Shown here piece by piece: positions 1 to 7,191 of a DNA stretch of 64,000 bases; the stretch's first letter is position 1, and every line of letters starts with the position of its first letter. The position numbers and the translations under genes are program-made. Origin of the DNA: Marinifilum sp. D714 (lineage in GTDB: Bacteria > Bacteroidota > Bacteroidia > Bacteroidales > Marinifilaceae); contig NZ_JALPNU010000005.1 in NCBI RefSeq assembly GCF_030851345.1, positions 1 through 64,000 of the forward strand. Direction: 5' to 3'. A model generated the notes under the pieces. It was not told where the DNA came from and did no database searches. It worked only from the letters and a program-made list of their open reading frames with translations.

Positions 1-68
1 CTTTTTTTTCATGACTAAATAGTTTAATGAATAAATACTTAATCAAGTTACAACCTTATCTCTAAGCT

Positions 69-87
69 ACCGCTGTAGGCGGTTTTT
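69..87 (+). terminator. possible terminator of a gene left of the window
   Basis: ACCGC and GCGGT form a 5-bp stem with a short loop, followed by five T residues on the plus strand. It could end a plus-strand gene lying outside the window. It also sits at the edge of a cluster of GC-rich palindromes, so it may instead be part of that repeat. Confidence 0.35.
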
Positions 88-90
88 GTT

Positions 91-172
91 CAACGGCCAA
101 GCTATGATGCGTTGGCCTGTGTTGCGCCTGCGGCAGGCCTATGCATTATAAGCCATTGTTAGCCATAGTATT
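91..172. repeat. palindrome cluster and left copy of a 15-bp inverted repeat
   Basis: Two GC-rich palindromes stand out in AT-rich DNA: GGCCAA/TTGGCC at 95-117 and GCCTG-CGG-CAGGC at 126-138. At 158-172 lies GTTAGCCATAGTATT, which reappears in reverse orientation with one mismatch at 1070-1084, on the other side of the next gene. The arrangement resembles the folded recombination site of a gene cassette or a small palindromic mobile repeat. No integrase or transposase is visible. Confidence 0.5.
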
Positions 173-1056
173 TATTCAGTTTTTCCTGCATCTTCTTCTA
201 ATTCTGCCAAATATAGTTCATATTCATTACCACTATATTCATTATCTAGAACATACTCAGAAATCATTTCTTCGTCGAATTCTAATGAAATACTTGCTCT
301 CGATGCATTTCCGACATAGCTTGAGTAGAAAGTAAACGATTTAGATTCGCCTGCTCTTAACATGTCGTGTGTTACATAACCATCATCTGATGTAATGACA
401 TTGCCATATCTGTCTTTATATTTAATTTCATATTTTACATTGGGTATGTTGAAAGTAGTATTATTTCGAACAATTCCTTTCCCTGATGCAGAATTGCCAT
501 ACCCAGATTCCCAACTCCAATCAACCACGTTTACATTTTTCGTAAAATCAAGTAAATTTTCAATAGTATATTGATAAGCTAATAGTTGGGCGTTTATGAA
601 TTTCCTGTTCATCTGAATGTCGGTTGTGTCTGATTCTAATAAACAACCTGTGTTCCTTGCAAATTGATAAATCTCGTTTTCATTATGGTTGGTCATTCCT
701 TTACTATCCAATATGGACAAATAGTTTCCTAACGAGTCAGGAGTAAGAAATAATTCAATTTCATTATTGTTTTTTTTGCCAAATCCATTTGTGAAGAAAT
801 TCGTTACTGAAATATTAATTGTTGAATCATTTAAAAAATCTGATTTTCTTATCAAGATTGAGTCAGACTTAAAATAACTATCAAAGGTTGATATTCCAGG
901 ATAGTATTTTTTCATTAATTCTGCATTTTCTTTATTAACTGAACTGAAAAAATTATTTACCGTTTCTTCGGATTGAATTAACTTTTCATTTTTTCCACAA
1001 CTAATAAAGGTTAGTGTGATTAAACAGATTGATAAAATTCTCTTAATAGTTTTCAT
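172..1056 (-). CDS. putative lipoprotein of unknown function
   Basis: The gene encodes 294 residues. A hydrophobic signal segment ends in a lipobox-like LTFISC (Cys20), so the product is probably a lipoprotein anchored in a cell-envelope membrane. I recognise no family. Near residues 30-60 a segment with Asn-Phe-Phe and Met-Lys-Lys-Tyr-Tyr resembles the start of small secreted NTF2-like domains, but this is weak. The C-terminal half is rich in short beta-type stretches and ends in an acidic tail. The stop codon overlaps the left copy of a 15-bp inverted repeat, and the right copy begins only 14 bp upstream of the ATG. The gene therefore fills the space between the repeats, as a cassette would. 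No partner gene is adjacent. Confidence 0.75.
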   Translation of the reverse strand: MKTIKRILSICLITLTFISCGKNEKLIQSEETVNNFFSSVNKENAELMKKYYPGISTFDSYFKSDSILIRKSDFLNDSTINISVTNFFTNGFGKKNNNEIELFLTPDSLGNYLSILDSKGMTNHNENEIYQFARNTGCLLESDTTDIQMNRKFINAQLLAYQYTIENLLDFTKNVNVVDWSWESGYGNSASGKGIVRNNTTFNIPNVKYEIKYKDRYGNVITSDDGYVTHDMLRAGESKSFTFYSSYVGNASRASISLEFDEEMISEYVLDNEYSGNEYELYLAELEEDAGKTE

Positions 1057-1069
1057 ATTTGTAGGATTT

Positions 1070-1164
1070 AATATTATGGCTAACGTTGGGCTAACCCAAC
1101 TTAGTTGGTTTATTTTGATTATATCATTTTGTTTATCTATTAAATTTGGGTGGCTAACCCAACC
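1070..1164. repeat. right copy of the inverted repeat plus palindromic GGCTAACCCAAC repeats
   Basis: AATATTATGGCTAAC at 1070-1084 is the inverted partner (14 of 15 bases) of 158-172. It runs into the palindrome GTTGGG-CTAA-CCCAAC at 1085-1100. GGCTAACCCAAC occurs again at 1152-1163. With the left cluster these frame the lipoprotein gene. Confidence 0.55.
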
Positions 1165-1603
1165 TTTAGGTAGAGTTATTAAAAATATCTATTGGATTTT
1201 TAAACTTAGATATCTTGTTTTTTGCAACATGAGTATAACGCTCTGTTGTTTTACTCAAACCATGGCCTAAAATATTATATATGTAACGTTAATCTTTTCC
1301 TTGTTCCAATCAAATCAACAACATCATTTTCATGTGTAATGAAAATCAAATTTATAAACAATCATTTTTAAAGCAAATATTTTACAGTAATAAATTTTAA
1401 GAGAATCTAATCTCCCTAATTACTAATGGTTCTTGTTTCGTCATTAAAGACTTAATTAATTTCGTCTTTCCTCCATTACACAAAACTCAAGACACTAGCT
1501 ATCCGAAAAATTAAAACAATCTAAGGGAAGTTGGACAAGTACTTCATAAAACATTTTAAGTCCTACGAAACATTTATTAGAGCCAACGGACTTTAGAAAC
1601 AGG
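1165..1603. other. gene-free stretch
   Basis: I see no credible coding region, RNA gene or hairpin here. It is plain AT-rich sequence between the inverted-repeat cluster and the 21-bp repeat array. Another gene-free stretch follows the array from 1791 to 2358, just before the next plus-strand gene. Confidence 0.5.
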
Positions 1604-1790
1604 TTTCCGGAACTTTCGTTATGCTTTTTTGAACTTCCGCGAAGGCCAAGGGAGCTTCCAAACAGCTTTTCTGAACTTCCGCCAGGCATTTTTTTAAGTA
1701 CAGGGAACTTTTCCGAACACTGGTTATGCTGTTTTAAACTTCCGCTAGCTCTAACCATTTTTCCAGACAGCTTTTCCTAAACTCCAGAAG
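1604..1790. repeat. degenerate array with about 21-bp periodicity (TTCCG core)
   Basis: TTCCG or near variants recur at about 1614, 1635, 1656, 1677, 1740, 1761 and 1782. The steps are 21 bp, or 63 bp in one place, and further off-phase copies lie at 1605 and 1711. The best conserved unit is CTTTTTTGAACTTCCGC (1624-1640), close to those at 1666-1682 and 1729-1745. The spacers differ. A minus-strand reading frame across the array (1495-1758) gives a repetitive Gly-Ser-Ser product; because 21 is divisible by three, the repeat itself explains this. A second array with 22-bp steps and the same core lies at 55845-55933. Confidence 0.6.
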
Positions 1791-2358
1791 TCTTTTTTTA
1801 GCCTTCGAAAATCTGTTTTCAGAAGCCATTTTGTCTTTTTCAGAGAAAAAAAGCACTTGCCCAATGATTTTTTTCATGAACTTAATGAATTTACATCAAT
1901 ACACCACACTACACACACCTCCTATTTTTATTGAACTTGTAGAAGAATTTACCAACATCTGTATAAAACCATATCTAAATTCAAAAATTCTTCCTAAAAT
2001 GGACATTCCTCTACTAAAAGTGTACATGTTATGTATTTATTGACATTTCCGCTATTCTTAAAAATTTAAACGAAGCAAAAACAGATTAATTACTGATAAT
2101 TTTATTATCATATGTTTTTCGCAGAGTTTTAAAAAATATGTTTTTAAGCTCGGAAAAATGTTTTCCCCTTCTTTTTTAAAAATATTTCATGTGATTTTAA
2201 TTTACTCTAAAGGCGGTTTTTACTGGTCTTACGAACCTTTTTTCATGATTAATGAAATTTTTTATGCGAAAAATATTGACATTTATAAAAATACATACCA
2301 ATTTTATTAAACAAGAGTTAAGAAACAAAATATAAATCAAAAACCAAAAAACAATGTC

Positions 2359-2997
2359 ATGACACAAGTCAAAGTAAACAGCGATTACATTTTTAAAGCT
2401 GAGGAGGATTTTAATTCCCAAGGCGAAAACCTCATTGCCAAGCTTCCTGTTTATCAAGAGGTCCTAGGTCTTTCTGCTGAAAGAGTTGCCGAAATTATAA
2501 AGGTACTTCAGGATGACAAGGCATTGAGCGAGAAGAAGAACATTATCAAAGCTCAATCGCGTTCTACCAACAAAGAGTATGAAATCAAACATCCTTCTTG
2601 CATAAGTGTAGTTCGTGACTTTAGAAAAGAATTGGTGAACAATCCAATTTGTACTCCTGCCATTCTTGAGGATTTGGGACTTAATCCTATTCAACGTATT
2701 ATCGATACCGATACACAGCGACCTGAATTGGAAATTGACCTGGTATCGGGTGCTCCTCAAATTAAGTACAAAAAATCGGTATTTGATGGTATTCGTCTGT
2801 TCTGTAAAGTTAGCTATGGCGATGAAGTAAGAGAATACGAGGAAACCCTTACCCGCCATAATTGGCAAGATCCCAAAGCTCGTATGGATCCTAAAAAACC
2901 AGAAACCAGGAGTTATTACGCCTATTTCCTATACAAAGGACAAATTGTTGGGCAAAAATCAAATGTGGAAAGCATTACCCTGGAGGCACTAAAATAA
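2359..2997 (+). CDS. hypothetical protein with a C-terminal beta-sandwich-like region
   Basis: The gene encodes 212 residues with no signal peptide, so the product is probably cytoplasmic. Residues 20-75 are mostly helical and charged. Residues 125-212 alternate short hydrophobic strands, with the pattern 'LFCKVSYGDEVREYEE ... YYAYFLYKGQIVG', and look like an all-beta, fibronectin-type-III-like fold. Proteins of about this size and layout are common hypothetical proteins in Bacteroidota, but I cannot name the family. An A-rich stretch precedes the ATG, the usual kind of ribosome-binding region in this phylum. A hairpin terminator follows about 40 bp after the stop, so the gene is probably transcribed alone. 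It is one of only two clear plus-strand genes in the window. Confidence 0.75.
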   Translation: MTQVKVNSDYIFKAEEDFNSQGENLIAKLPVYQEVLGLSAERVAEIIKVLQDDKALSEKKNIIKAQSRSTNKEYEIKHPSCISVVRDFRKELVNNPICTPAILEDLGLNPIQRIIDTDTQRPELEIDLVSGAPQIKYKKSVFDGIRLFCKVSYGDEVREYEETLTRHNWQDPKARMDPKKPETRSYYAYFLYKGQIVGQKSNVESITLEALK

Positions 2998-3037
2998 AAT
3001 ATTTATCTGGCGATTAGGTGTTTTCGCTTCAAATGCC

Positions 3038-3115
3038 GAGAGGCTGTTCAAAAAGTAATATCTCTGCACATTCAACATATAAGCAGTAAACTTTACTTTT
3101 CGGACAGCCTCTTTT
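3038..3115 (+). terminator. terminator after the 212-residue protein gene
   Basis: GAGGCTGTTCAAAAAGTAA pairs with TTTACTTTTCGGACAGCCTC (about 17 of 20 positions) across a loop of some 33 nt, and is followed by a T-run. It fits the end of the plus-strand transcript from 2359. Confidence 0.65.
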
Positions 3116-3180
3116 TGTCGTTTTCTTTATCCTTTGTAAATGACACACTAGTCAATCTCTTGCTAGTGCGAGCTATGCGT

Positions 3181-3294
3181 TTATTTTGGATTATTCCATC
3201 CTGTTAAAAACTCTCCTAAAACAGCGTCCAAAAAGACAATTATCACTACAATCGATACAATAATTCCTATGGCCTTTAGTATTTTCTTATTCAT
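3181..3294 (-). CDS. 37-residue single-span membrane peptide
   Basis: This short reading frame (ATG at 3294, TAA at 3181) encodes a Lys-rich start (MNKKILKAIG), about 16 consecutive hydrophobic residues dominated by Ile and Val, and a short tail ending GEFLTGWNNPK. A positive N-terminus, one membrane span and a 'GWN' tail are what real small membrane proteins of Bacteroidota look like. Coding by chance is less likely because the frame reads as a clean topology from end to end. It lies alone between a terminator and the ABM-domain gene. Function is unknown. Confidence 0.6.
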   Translation of the reverse strand: MNKKILKAIGIIVSIVVIIVFLDAVLGEFLTGWNNPK

Positions 3295-3457
3295 ATAATA
3301 GGGGTTTCAAGTTTCTTCAGCTAGTACTCCTTCAAAATTACTAAAACATTTTACATATAAAGCAAACAAGTATATTTTTCTGTTAAATCTTATATAAGAA
3401 AGAATACCGATTCTGATTTTCAGAATCGGCATTCTTCAATTTTTAATCGACTCAAAG

Positions 3458-4132
3458 CTATTTCCCTATCCAGCTTCCCAAAGGTTCCAGTACTCTAAAA
3501 GTTCGCATACTTTGCATCATATCTGGCAGCATGTTTTTATAGACCTGCCGATATTCTTTTGCATTCAGGTGGTTCTTTTCAAAGGCCTCCATACTTGGTT
3601 CGTTCCACCTTTCATAAATGGTAAAGCGGGAAGGATCTTCTGCATCCTGATGCAGAAAAGTGCTTACGAAGGCGTCTTCTTCGGCCATTTTATTGAGTAC
3701 CTGCAAAGCAGCTTTCTTCCAGTCCTCAAGCTTATCTGGTTTAATGTGGAAATTCACATAGAAGATCAAATCATTTTCCGATGGCTTTACAGTTGCACTT
3801 ATCCAATAGGCCAATGGTTTTAACAGGTGAATCTTTCGGGGAGTTTCACTTATCTGGGGTAGTCGCTTCTCATATTCCTTTCGATAGGTTTTCCCTTCCA
3901 TTTGATAGCTCATAAAAGCATCCTTCGAAGCATCCGTCCATCGTTCATACATGGAAAAACGCCCCTCACCTTCTGCATACTGGTGCACAAAAGCACTCAC
4001 AAAACTATCTTCCTGAGTCATGTTTTTAACAACACCCATTAATCGTTCCTTAAACTCGTTTATAAATTCTGGCTTGATATGATATTTCACATAGAACACC
4101 AGGTCATTGGGATTAGCATATTCATCAGTCAT
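3458..4132 (-). CDS. tandem antibiotic-biosynthesis-monooxygenase (ABM) domain protein
   Basis: The 224 residues contain two copies of one roughly 100-residue ABM-type dimeric alpha/beta barrel, at about 8-107 and 117-222. The copies align closely: DLVFYVKYHIKP and DLIFYVNFHIKP, then SFVSAFVHQ and AFVSTFLHQ, RFSMYERW and RFTIYERW, LKPLAYWI and LEPLGSWI. Single-domain relatives include quinol monooxygenases such as YgiN and heme-degrading enzymes, and act as dimers. A covalent tandem would make the dimer within one chain. No signal peptide is present, so it is probably cytoplasmic. The reaction is not determined; cofactor-free oxygenation of a quinol-like or electrophilic compound is the family expectation. 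The gene is divergent from the FUSC transporter. Confidence 0.8.
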   Translation of the reverse strand: MTDEYANPNDLVFYVKYHIKPEFINEFKERLMGVVKNMTQEDSFVSAFVHQYAEGEGRFSMYERWTDASKDAFMSYQMEGKTYRKEYEKRLPQISETPRKIHLLKPLAYWISATVKPSENDLIFYVNFHIKPDKLEDWKKAALQVLNKMAEEDAFVSTFLHQDAEDPSRFTIYERWNEPSMEAFEKNHLNAKEYRQVYKNMLPDMMQSMRTFRVLEPLGSWIGK

Positions 4133-4230
4133 CCTTGATTCTTTTTAATTGATTTTTGTTCTCATTAATTTACAACGATTTGAATCAAGGGGCAACTCAG
4201 ATCGCTATTATTCTCACCTATCCATTCGAT

Positions 4231-4275
4231 AAAAAAACAGCCTGCCATATCATTTAAGAAATCAGCGAGCAGGCT
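4231..4275 (-). terminator. minus-strand hairpin with T-run in the ABM/FUSC gap
   Basis: On the minus strand AGCCTGC and GCAGGCT pair across a 23-nt loop and are followed by GTTTTTTT, a good intrinsic terminator. It lies downstream of the palindromic operator, so a short divergent transcript starting near 4400 could end here before the ABM gene. A 73-codon frame with a TTG start crosses this hairpin and is probably not a gene. Confidence 0.5.
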
Positions 4276-4411
4276 ATCCAATCTATAAACCTGAGTTCGA
4301 TGAATCGTATGCTTTGAAAAAGTTCCCATAGCGACAATATCTTCATTATTTTTTCTCGCAATCGATTGTAATCCTAACTTATTCAAAGACTTCTGAAATT
4401 TTAGATTTTAT

Positions 4412-4435
4412 TACGAATCTGAGTTCGTATCTTTA
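4412..4435 (+). promoter_or_regulatory. palindromic operator overlapping the FUSC promoter
   Basis: TACGAA-N6-TTCGTA is a perfect inverted repeat at 4412-4429. It runs directly into TATCTTTA (4428-4435), one base off the Bacteroidota -7 consensus TAnnTTTG. Transcription would start near 4442, shortly before the ATG at 4456. The layout is typical of a dimeric repressor (TetR or MarR type) controlling an efflux gene. No such regulator gene is visible nearby. Confidence 0.55.
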
Positions 4436-4455
4436 CAGCCTTAAAATTTCGATGC

Positions 4456-6603
4456 ATGCAAAACAAATTAAGAGTTACGCGATTTCAAGGCAAACAATGG
4501 TACGAATTCTGGATACAGAACCTATGGCGATATCCCAACAGGTTGTTGGCCCTTAAGGCTGCCATTGCCATGGGGGCTTTGTTGATTCCCTTTGTGATTT
4601 TCGACATGGCTTTTATTGGGGTAACCTTGGCCTTGGGCGCATTGGCAGGTGCTTTATCCGAAACCGATGACCACCCTAAGGGAAGAATAAAAGCATTGCT
4701 GCTTACCATTCTTAGTTTTGTAATTTCCTCTGCTTCTGTCGAGATTTTATTGCCCTACCCCATTCTGTTTGGCATAGGCCTGGTAGGATCTACCATCACC
4801 TTTATTCTGGTTGGTGGCCTGGGTGAGCGATACCGGGGAATTACATTTGGAGCCCTGCTTGTAGCCATTTACACCATGTTGGGAGCCGAAATTTCTCCGA
4901 ATTGGTATGCTCAAATCATTTTATTGCCAACAGGAGCACTTTGCTACGGATTATTGTCATTGGTATTGCTGTATTTGCATCCGGCACGATTGCTGGAGGA
5001 GCAATTGGCCGATGGTTTCGAGAATCTTTCTTTGTATCTAAAAGAGAAATCAAAATTATTTCCCAGCGATAAATCCATACAGAAAAAGACCAGGCAAAGA
5101 CTGGCTTCTTTAAATGTTAAAGTAGTAAACTCCATAGGCAGATGTAAGAATGTATTGAACAGTTACAGCGATGCGATGAATGATGAGAATCCACTTCGTC
5201 CCTACCTTCACAAGTTTATTCTATTGCAAAGTCTTCACGAAAGAGCGGCTTCGAGTCATGAGCGTTACGATTTATTGAGTGCTGATGCAGACAACCGAGA
5301 GATTTTGGAAGGTTTAGGTCAGTTGATGCTGCAATTATCTCTTGCTGCACACGAAGTATCGAAAAGCCTATTGATGGGAACTGAATATCATCATCCTGTT
5401 TCCATAAAATGGACCATCAATGCCATTCAGGCTCAACTGAAAGCGATCAGGAAGAATGAGAACAAAAATGATTTGGGTTTGCTGCTGCAGAACCTTAATC
5501 AGTCGCATCTTTCCTTACAAAACATGAATTTTAACGTGGATTCCGGCTTATTGCCAAGAGTCGACAAGGATTCGAGTAGTTTGTGGAAACGCTTTACCAA
5601 TCAGCTGAACTGGAATCATCCTAAATTCAAATATGCCATTCGATTGTCTACCTGTTTCCTTATCGGATATCTTTTGATGCTGGCTTTTGATATCGAAAAA
5701 GGTTATTGGATTTTATTGACCAGTCTGTTTGTGTGTCAGCCCAGCTATAGCGAAACCAGACAAAGGCTGTTTCAGAGAATTCTGGGAACCATAACAGGTG
5801 TGGTCCTTGGGGTTAGCATTGTTCAAATACTTCCTACCGTTGGAGGACAAGTGGTTCTGTTATTAATTGCCGCCTTTCTTTTCTTTGCGTGGCTGAAAAA
5901 CAATTATGCAGTTTCGGTAATCTTTGTTACCATATTTGTGATTGCTGCTTTTAATCTGCTTGCCGATAAAGGAGTTGTAGTAATGATTCCCAGAATTATA
6001 GATACGGTAATTGGAGCACTTCTGTCCATTATCGTGGTTCGTTTCATGTGGCCCGATTGGCAATACAAACAACTTCCGAACCTACTGGCAACTGCCGTAG
6101 AAAAAAATCATACCTACTTTAATCAGATTTTAATGGAGCACAAAGCACCAAGTGAAGATGATTTGCTGACTTATAGAATATCAAGGTATCAAGCTCATCA
6201 GGCTGATAATGCGTTGTCCATGGCTTGGAGGGGAATGAAACTGGAGCCCAAACGCCATCAGAAAATGCAAAAAAGGGCTTTTTCCATTACCTACCTCAAC
6301 CATGCATTGCTCTCCTATCTATCTGCTTTGGGTGCACACCGTAACATTCCTGATTACATGAACGAGGAATTGCAATTGATGTACCAGGAAGTGGAAAAAG
6401 AACTTCTAGTGGTAGCGGAATCATTGAGAAGAAATGATTCGAATTGTCCCTATGAAGATCTTGAGACTGTTCTTGAGAAATTGGGCAATACCCTGGAAAA
6501 TACAGAAAGGGGAACACACCGACAAAAGTTGGTATTGCTATACAATATTGCAGAAGTAACACAGCAATTGGCACAAAAGGCATCTCAAATTGAAGTTGAA
6601 TAA
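4456..6603 (+). CDS. FUSC/YccS-like inner-membrane transporter
   Basis: The 715-residue protein has the two-halved layout of the YccS/YhfK branch of the fusaric-acid-resistance family. A block of about six membrane spans occupies residues 25-175, a long cytoplasmic helical region residues 185-380, and a second block of spans about 390-530 (TCFLIGYLLMLAFDIEKGYW, then WILLTSLFVCQPSYSETRQR). A C-terminal helical domain follows to the end. The Q-P-S-Y-S-x-T-xx-R motif after the seventh span is typical of the family. Relatives export aromatic acids or other small organic compounds, but the substrate here is unknown. The start is supported by a promoter and operator just upstream. The gene stands alone. 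Confidence 0.85.
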   Translation: MQNKLRVTRFQGKQWYEFWIQNLWRYPNRLLALKAAIAMGALLIPFVIFDMAFIGVTLALGALAGALSETDDHPKGRIKALLLTILSFVISSASVEILLPYPILFGIGLVGSTITFILVGGLGERYRGITFGALLVAIYTMLGAEISPNWYAQIILLPTGALCYGLLSLVLLYLHPARLLEEQLADGFENLSLYLKEKSKLFPSDKSIQKKTRQRLASLNVKVVNSIGRCKNVLNSYSDAMNDENPLRPYLHKFILLQSLHERAASSHERYDLLSADADNREILEGLGQLMLQLSLAAHEVSKSLLMGTEYHHPVSIKWTINAIQAQLKAIRKNENKNDLGLLLQNLNQSHLSLQNMNFNVDSGLLPRVDKDSSSLWKRFTNQLNWNHPKFKYAIRLSTCFLIGYLLMLAFDIEKGYWILLTSLFVCQPSYSETRQRLFQRILGTITGVVLGVSIVQILPTVGGQVVLLLIAAFLFFAWLKNNYAVSVIFVTIFVIAAFNLLADKGVVVMIPRIIDTVIGALLSIIVVRFMWPDWQYKQLPNLLATAVEKNHTYFNQILMEHKAPSEDDLLTYRISRYQAHQADNALSMAWRGMKLEPKRHQKMQKRAFSITYLNHALLSYLSALGAHRNIPDYMNEELQLMYQEVEKELLVVAESLRRNDSNCPYEDLETVLEKLGNTLENTERGTHRQKLVLLYNIAEVTQQLAQKASQIEVE

Positions 6604-6792
6604 ATATTTCACGCAAAGGATGCAAAGCATTAAAACAGAATAGAGCGCAAAGTATTATTGAAAATTCATGATTACATGAGTAATGAATGACAAAAACAGC
6701 CCTGACATCTGAAACCAAACAAATGTAGACATTAAAGTCCTCAGCAAAAGCAGATGACATATGAAATGCTTTGTGCAGAATAAATCAATTTG

Positions 6793-6812
6793 CCTTGGGT
6801 TTTAACCCAAGG
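6793..6812. repeat. perfect short palindrome
   Basis: CCTTGGGTT and AACCCAAGG are separated by two T residues. No T-run follows on either strand, so it is not a standard terminator. It looks like a small palindromic repeat unit. Confidence 0.5.
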
Positions 6813-6956
6813 ATTTTAAGTTAAAACCCTGCAGAAAATGTGACATTCAAAAATTTGTTGGGCCCCATAGATGAAAAAGTCGTTAAGAACAGAATTCCAT
6901 GAACGAGGTACGAGAGAATATTATTTTATTCACAGAATAATTATATCTATAAGGTG

Positions 6957-7077
6957 TTCATGAGCTCACTTCGTTCGGTTGTTTAGACTTTGAGTCGTAA
7001 TGGGTAACGAAATTTTTGACGTCTAGATCTTTTGGATCTTTTATAGCAATGATAACCGAGCTTTGCGAGCTCATGAA
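6957..7077. repeat. 121-bp imperfect inverted repeat
   Basis: TTCATGAGCTC (6957-6967) is mirrored exactly by GAGCTCATGAA (7067-7077). The pairing continues inward with TCGGTT (6974-6979) against AACCGA (near 7054-7059) after a mismatched stretch. The ends are about 100 bp apart and the interior is not a gene. It could be a miniature palindromic element or the remains of one. Confidence 0.5.
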
Positions 7078-7127
7078 TGCCCGTGAAAATTATGTATGAA
7101 TAAAAGAACAGCCCATCCGGCTTGAGG

Positions 7128-7167
7128 ATAAATAAAAAAAGAAAACCTCTGTCTTTTAGGACAGAGG
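7128..7167 (-). terminator. terminator of the cysteine synthase-like gene
   Basis: CCTCTGTC and GACAGAGG form a perfect 8-bp stem at 7146-7167, with a T-rich run after it on the minus strand. It lies 25 bp past the stop at 7192. Confidence 0.8.
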
Positions 7168-7191
7168 CTTAAGATATGGAAATTAGATTGA

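Larger units (their letters stand above)
6604..7127. other. intergenic stretch with repeat debris
   Basis: This stretch holds no credible gene. It begins with CACGCAAAGGATGCAAAG and GAGCGCAAAG, short dispersed repeats of a kind often found between Bacteroidota genes. It also contains the palindrome at 6793-6812 and the large inverted repeat at 6957-7077, listed separately. Several short frames on both strands are chance. Confidence 0.5.

Noticed and set aside
91-172. Classical integron attC site
   Set aside because: Palindromes and a GTTAGCC motif are present, but the strict GTTRRRY core is not matched and no integrase is in the window, so only 'cassette-like' is claimed.
1016-1270. 84-codon plus-strand frame overlapping the lipoprotein start
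   Set aside because: It runs through the inverted repeats and palindromes and overlaps a better gene on the other strand.
1495-1758. 87-codon minus-strand frame with Gly-Ser-Ser repeats
   Set aside because: The repetitive product is explained by the 21-bp DNA repeat, whose period is divisible by three; no protein-like composition is seen outside it.
1604-1790. CRISPR array
   Set aside because: Units are only about 21 bp from start to start with a conserved core of 5-17 bp; there are no true repeats and spacers and no cas genes. The same applies to 55845-55933.
1831-2043. 70-codon plus-strand frame before the 212-residue protein gene
   Set aside because: Low-complexity AT-rich translation with no domain, no promoter and no context.
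4165-4386. 73-codon minus-strand frame between the ABM and FUSC genes
   Set aside because: It needs a TTG start, shows no recognisable domain, and is crossed by a strong minus-strand terminator hairpin with a T-run.
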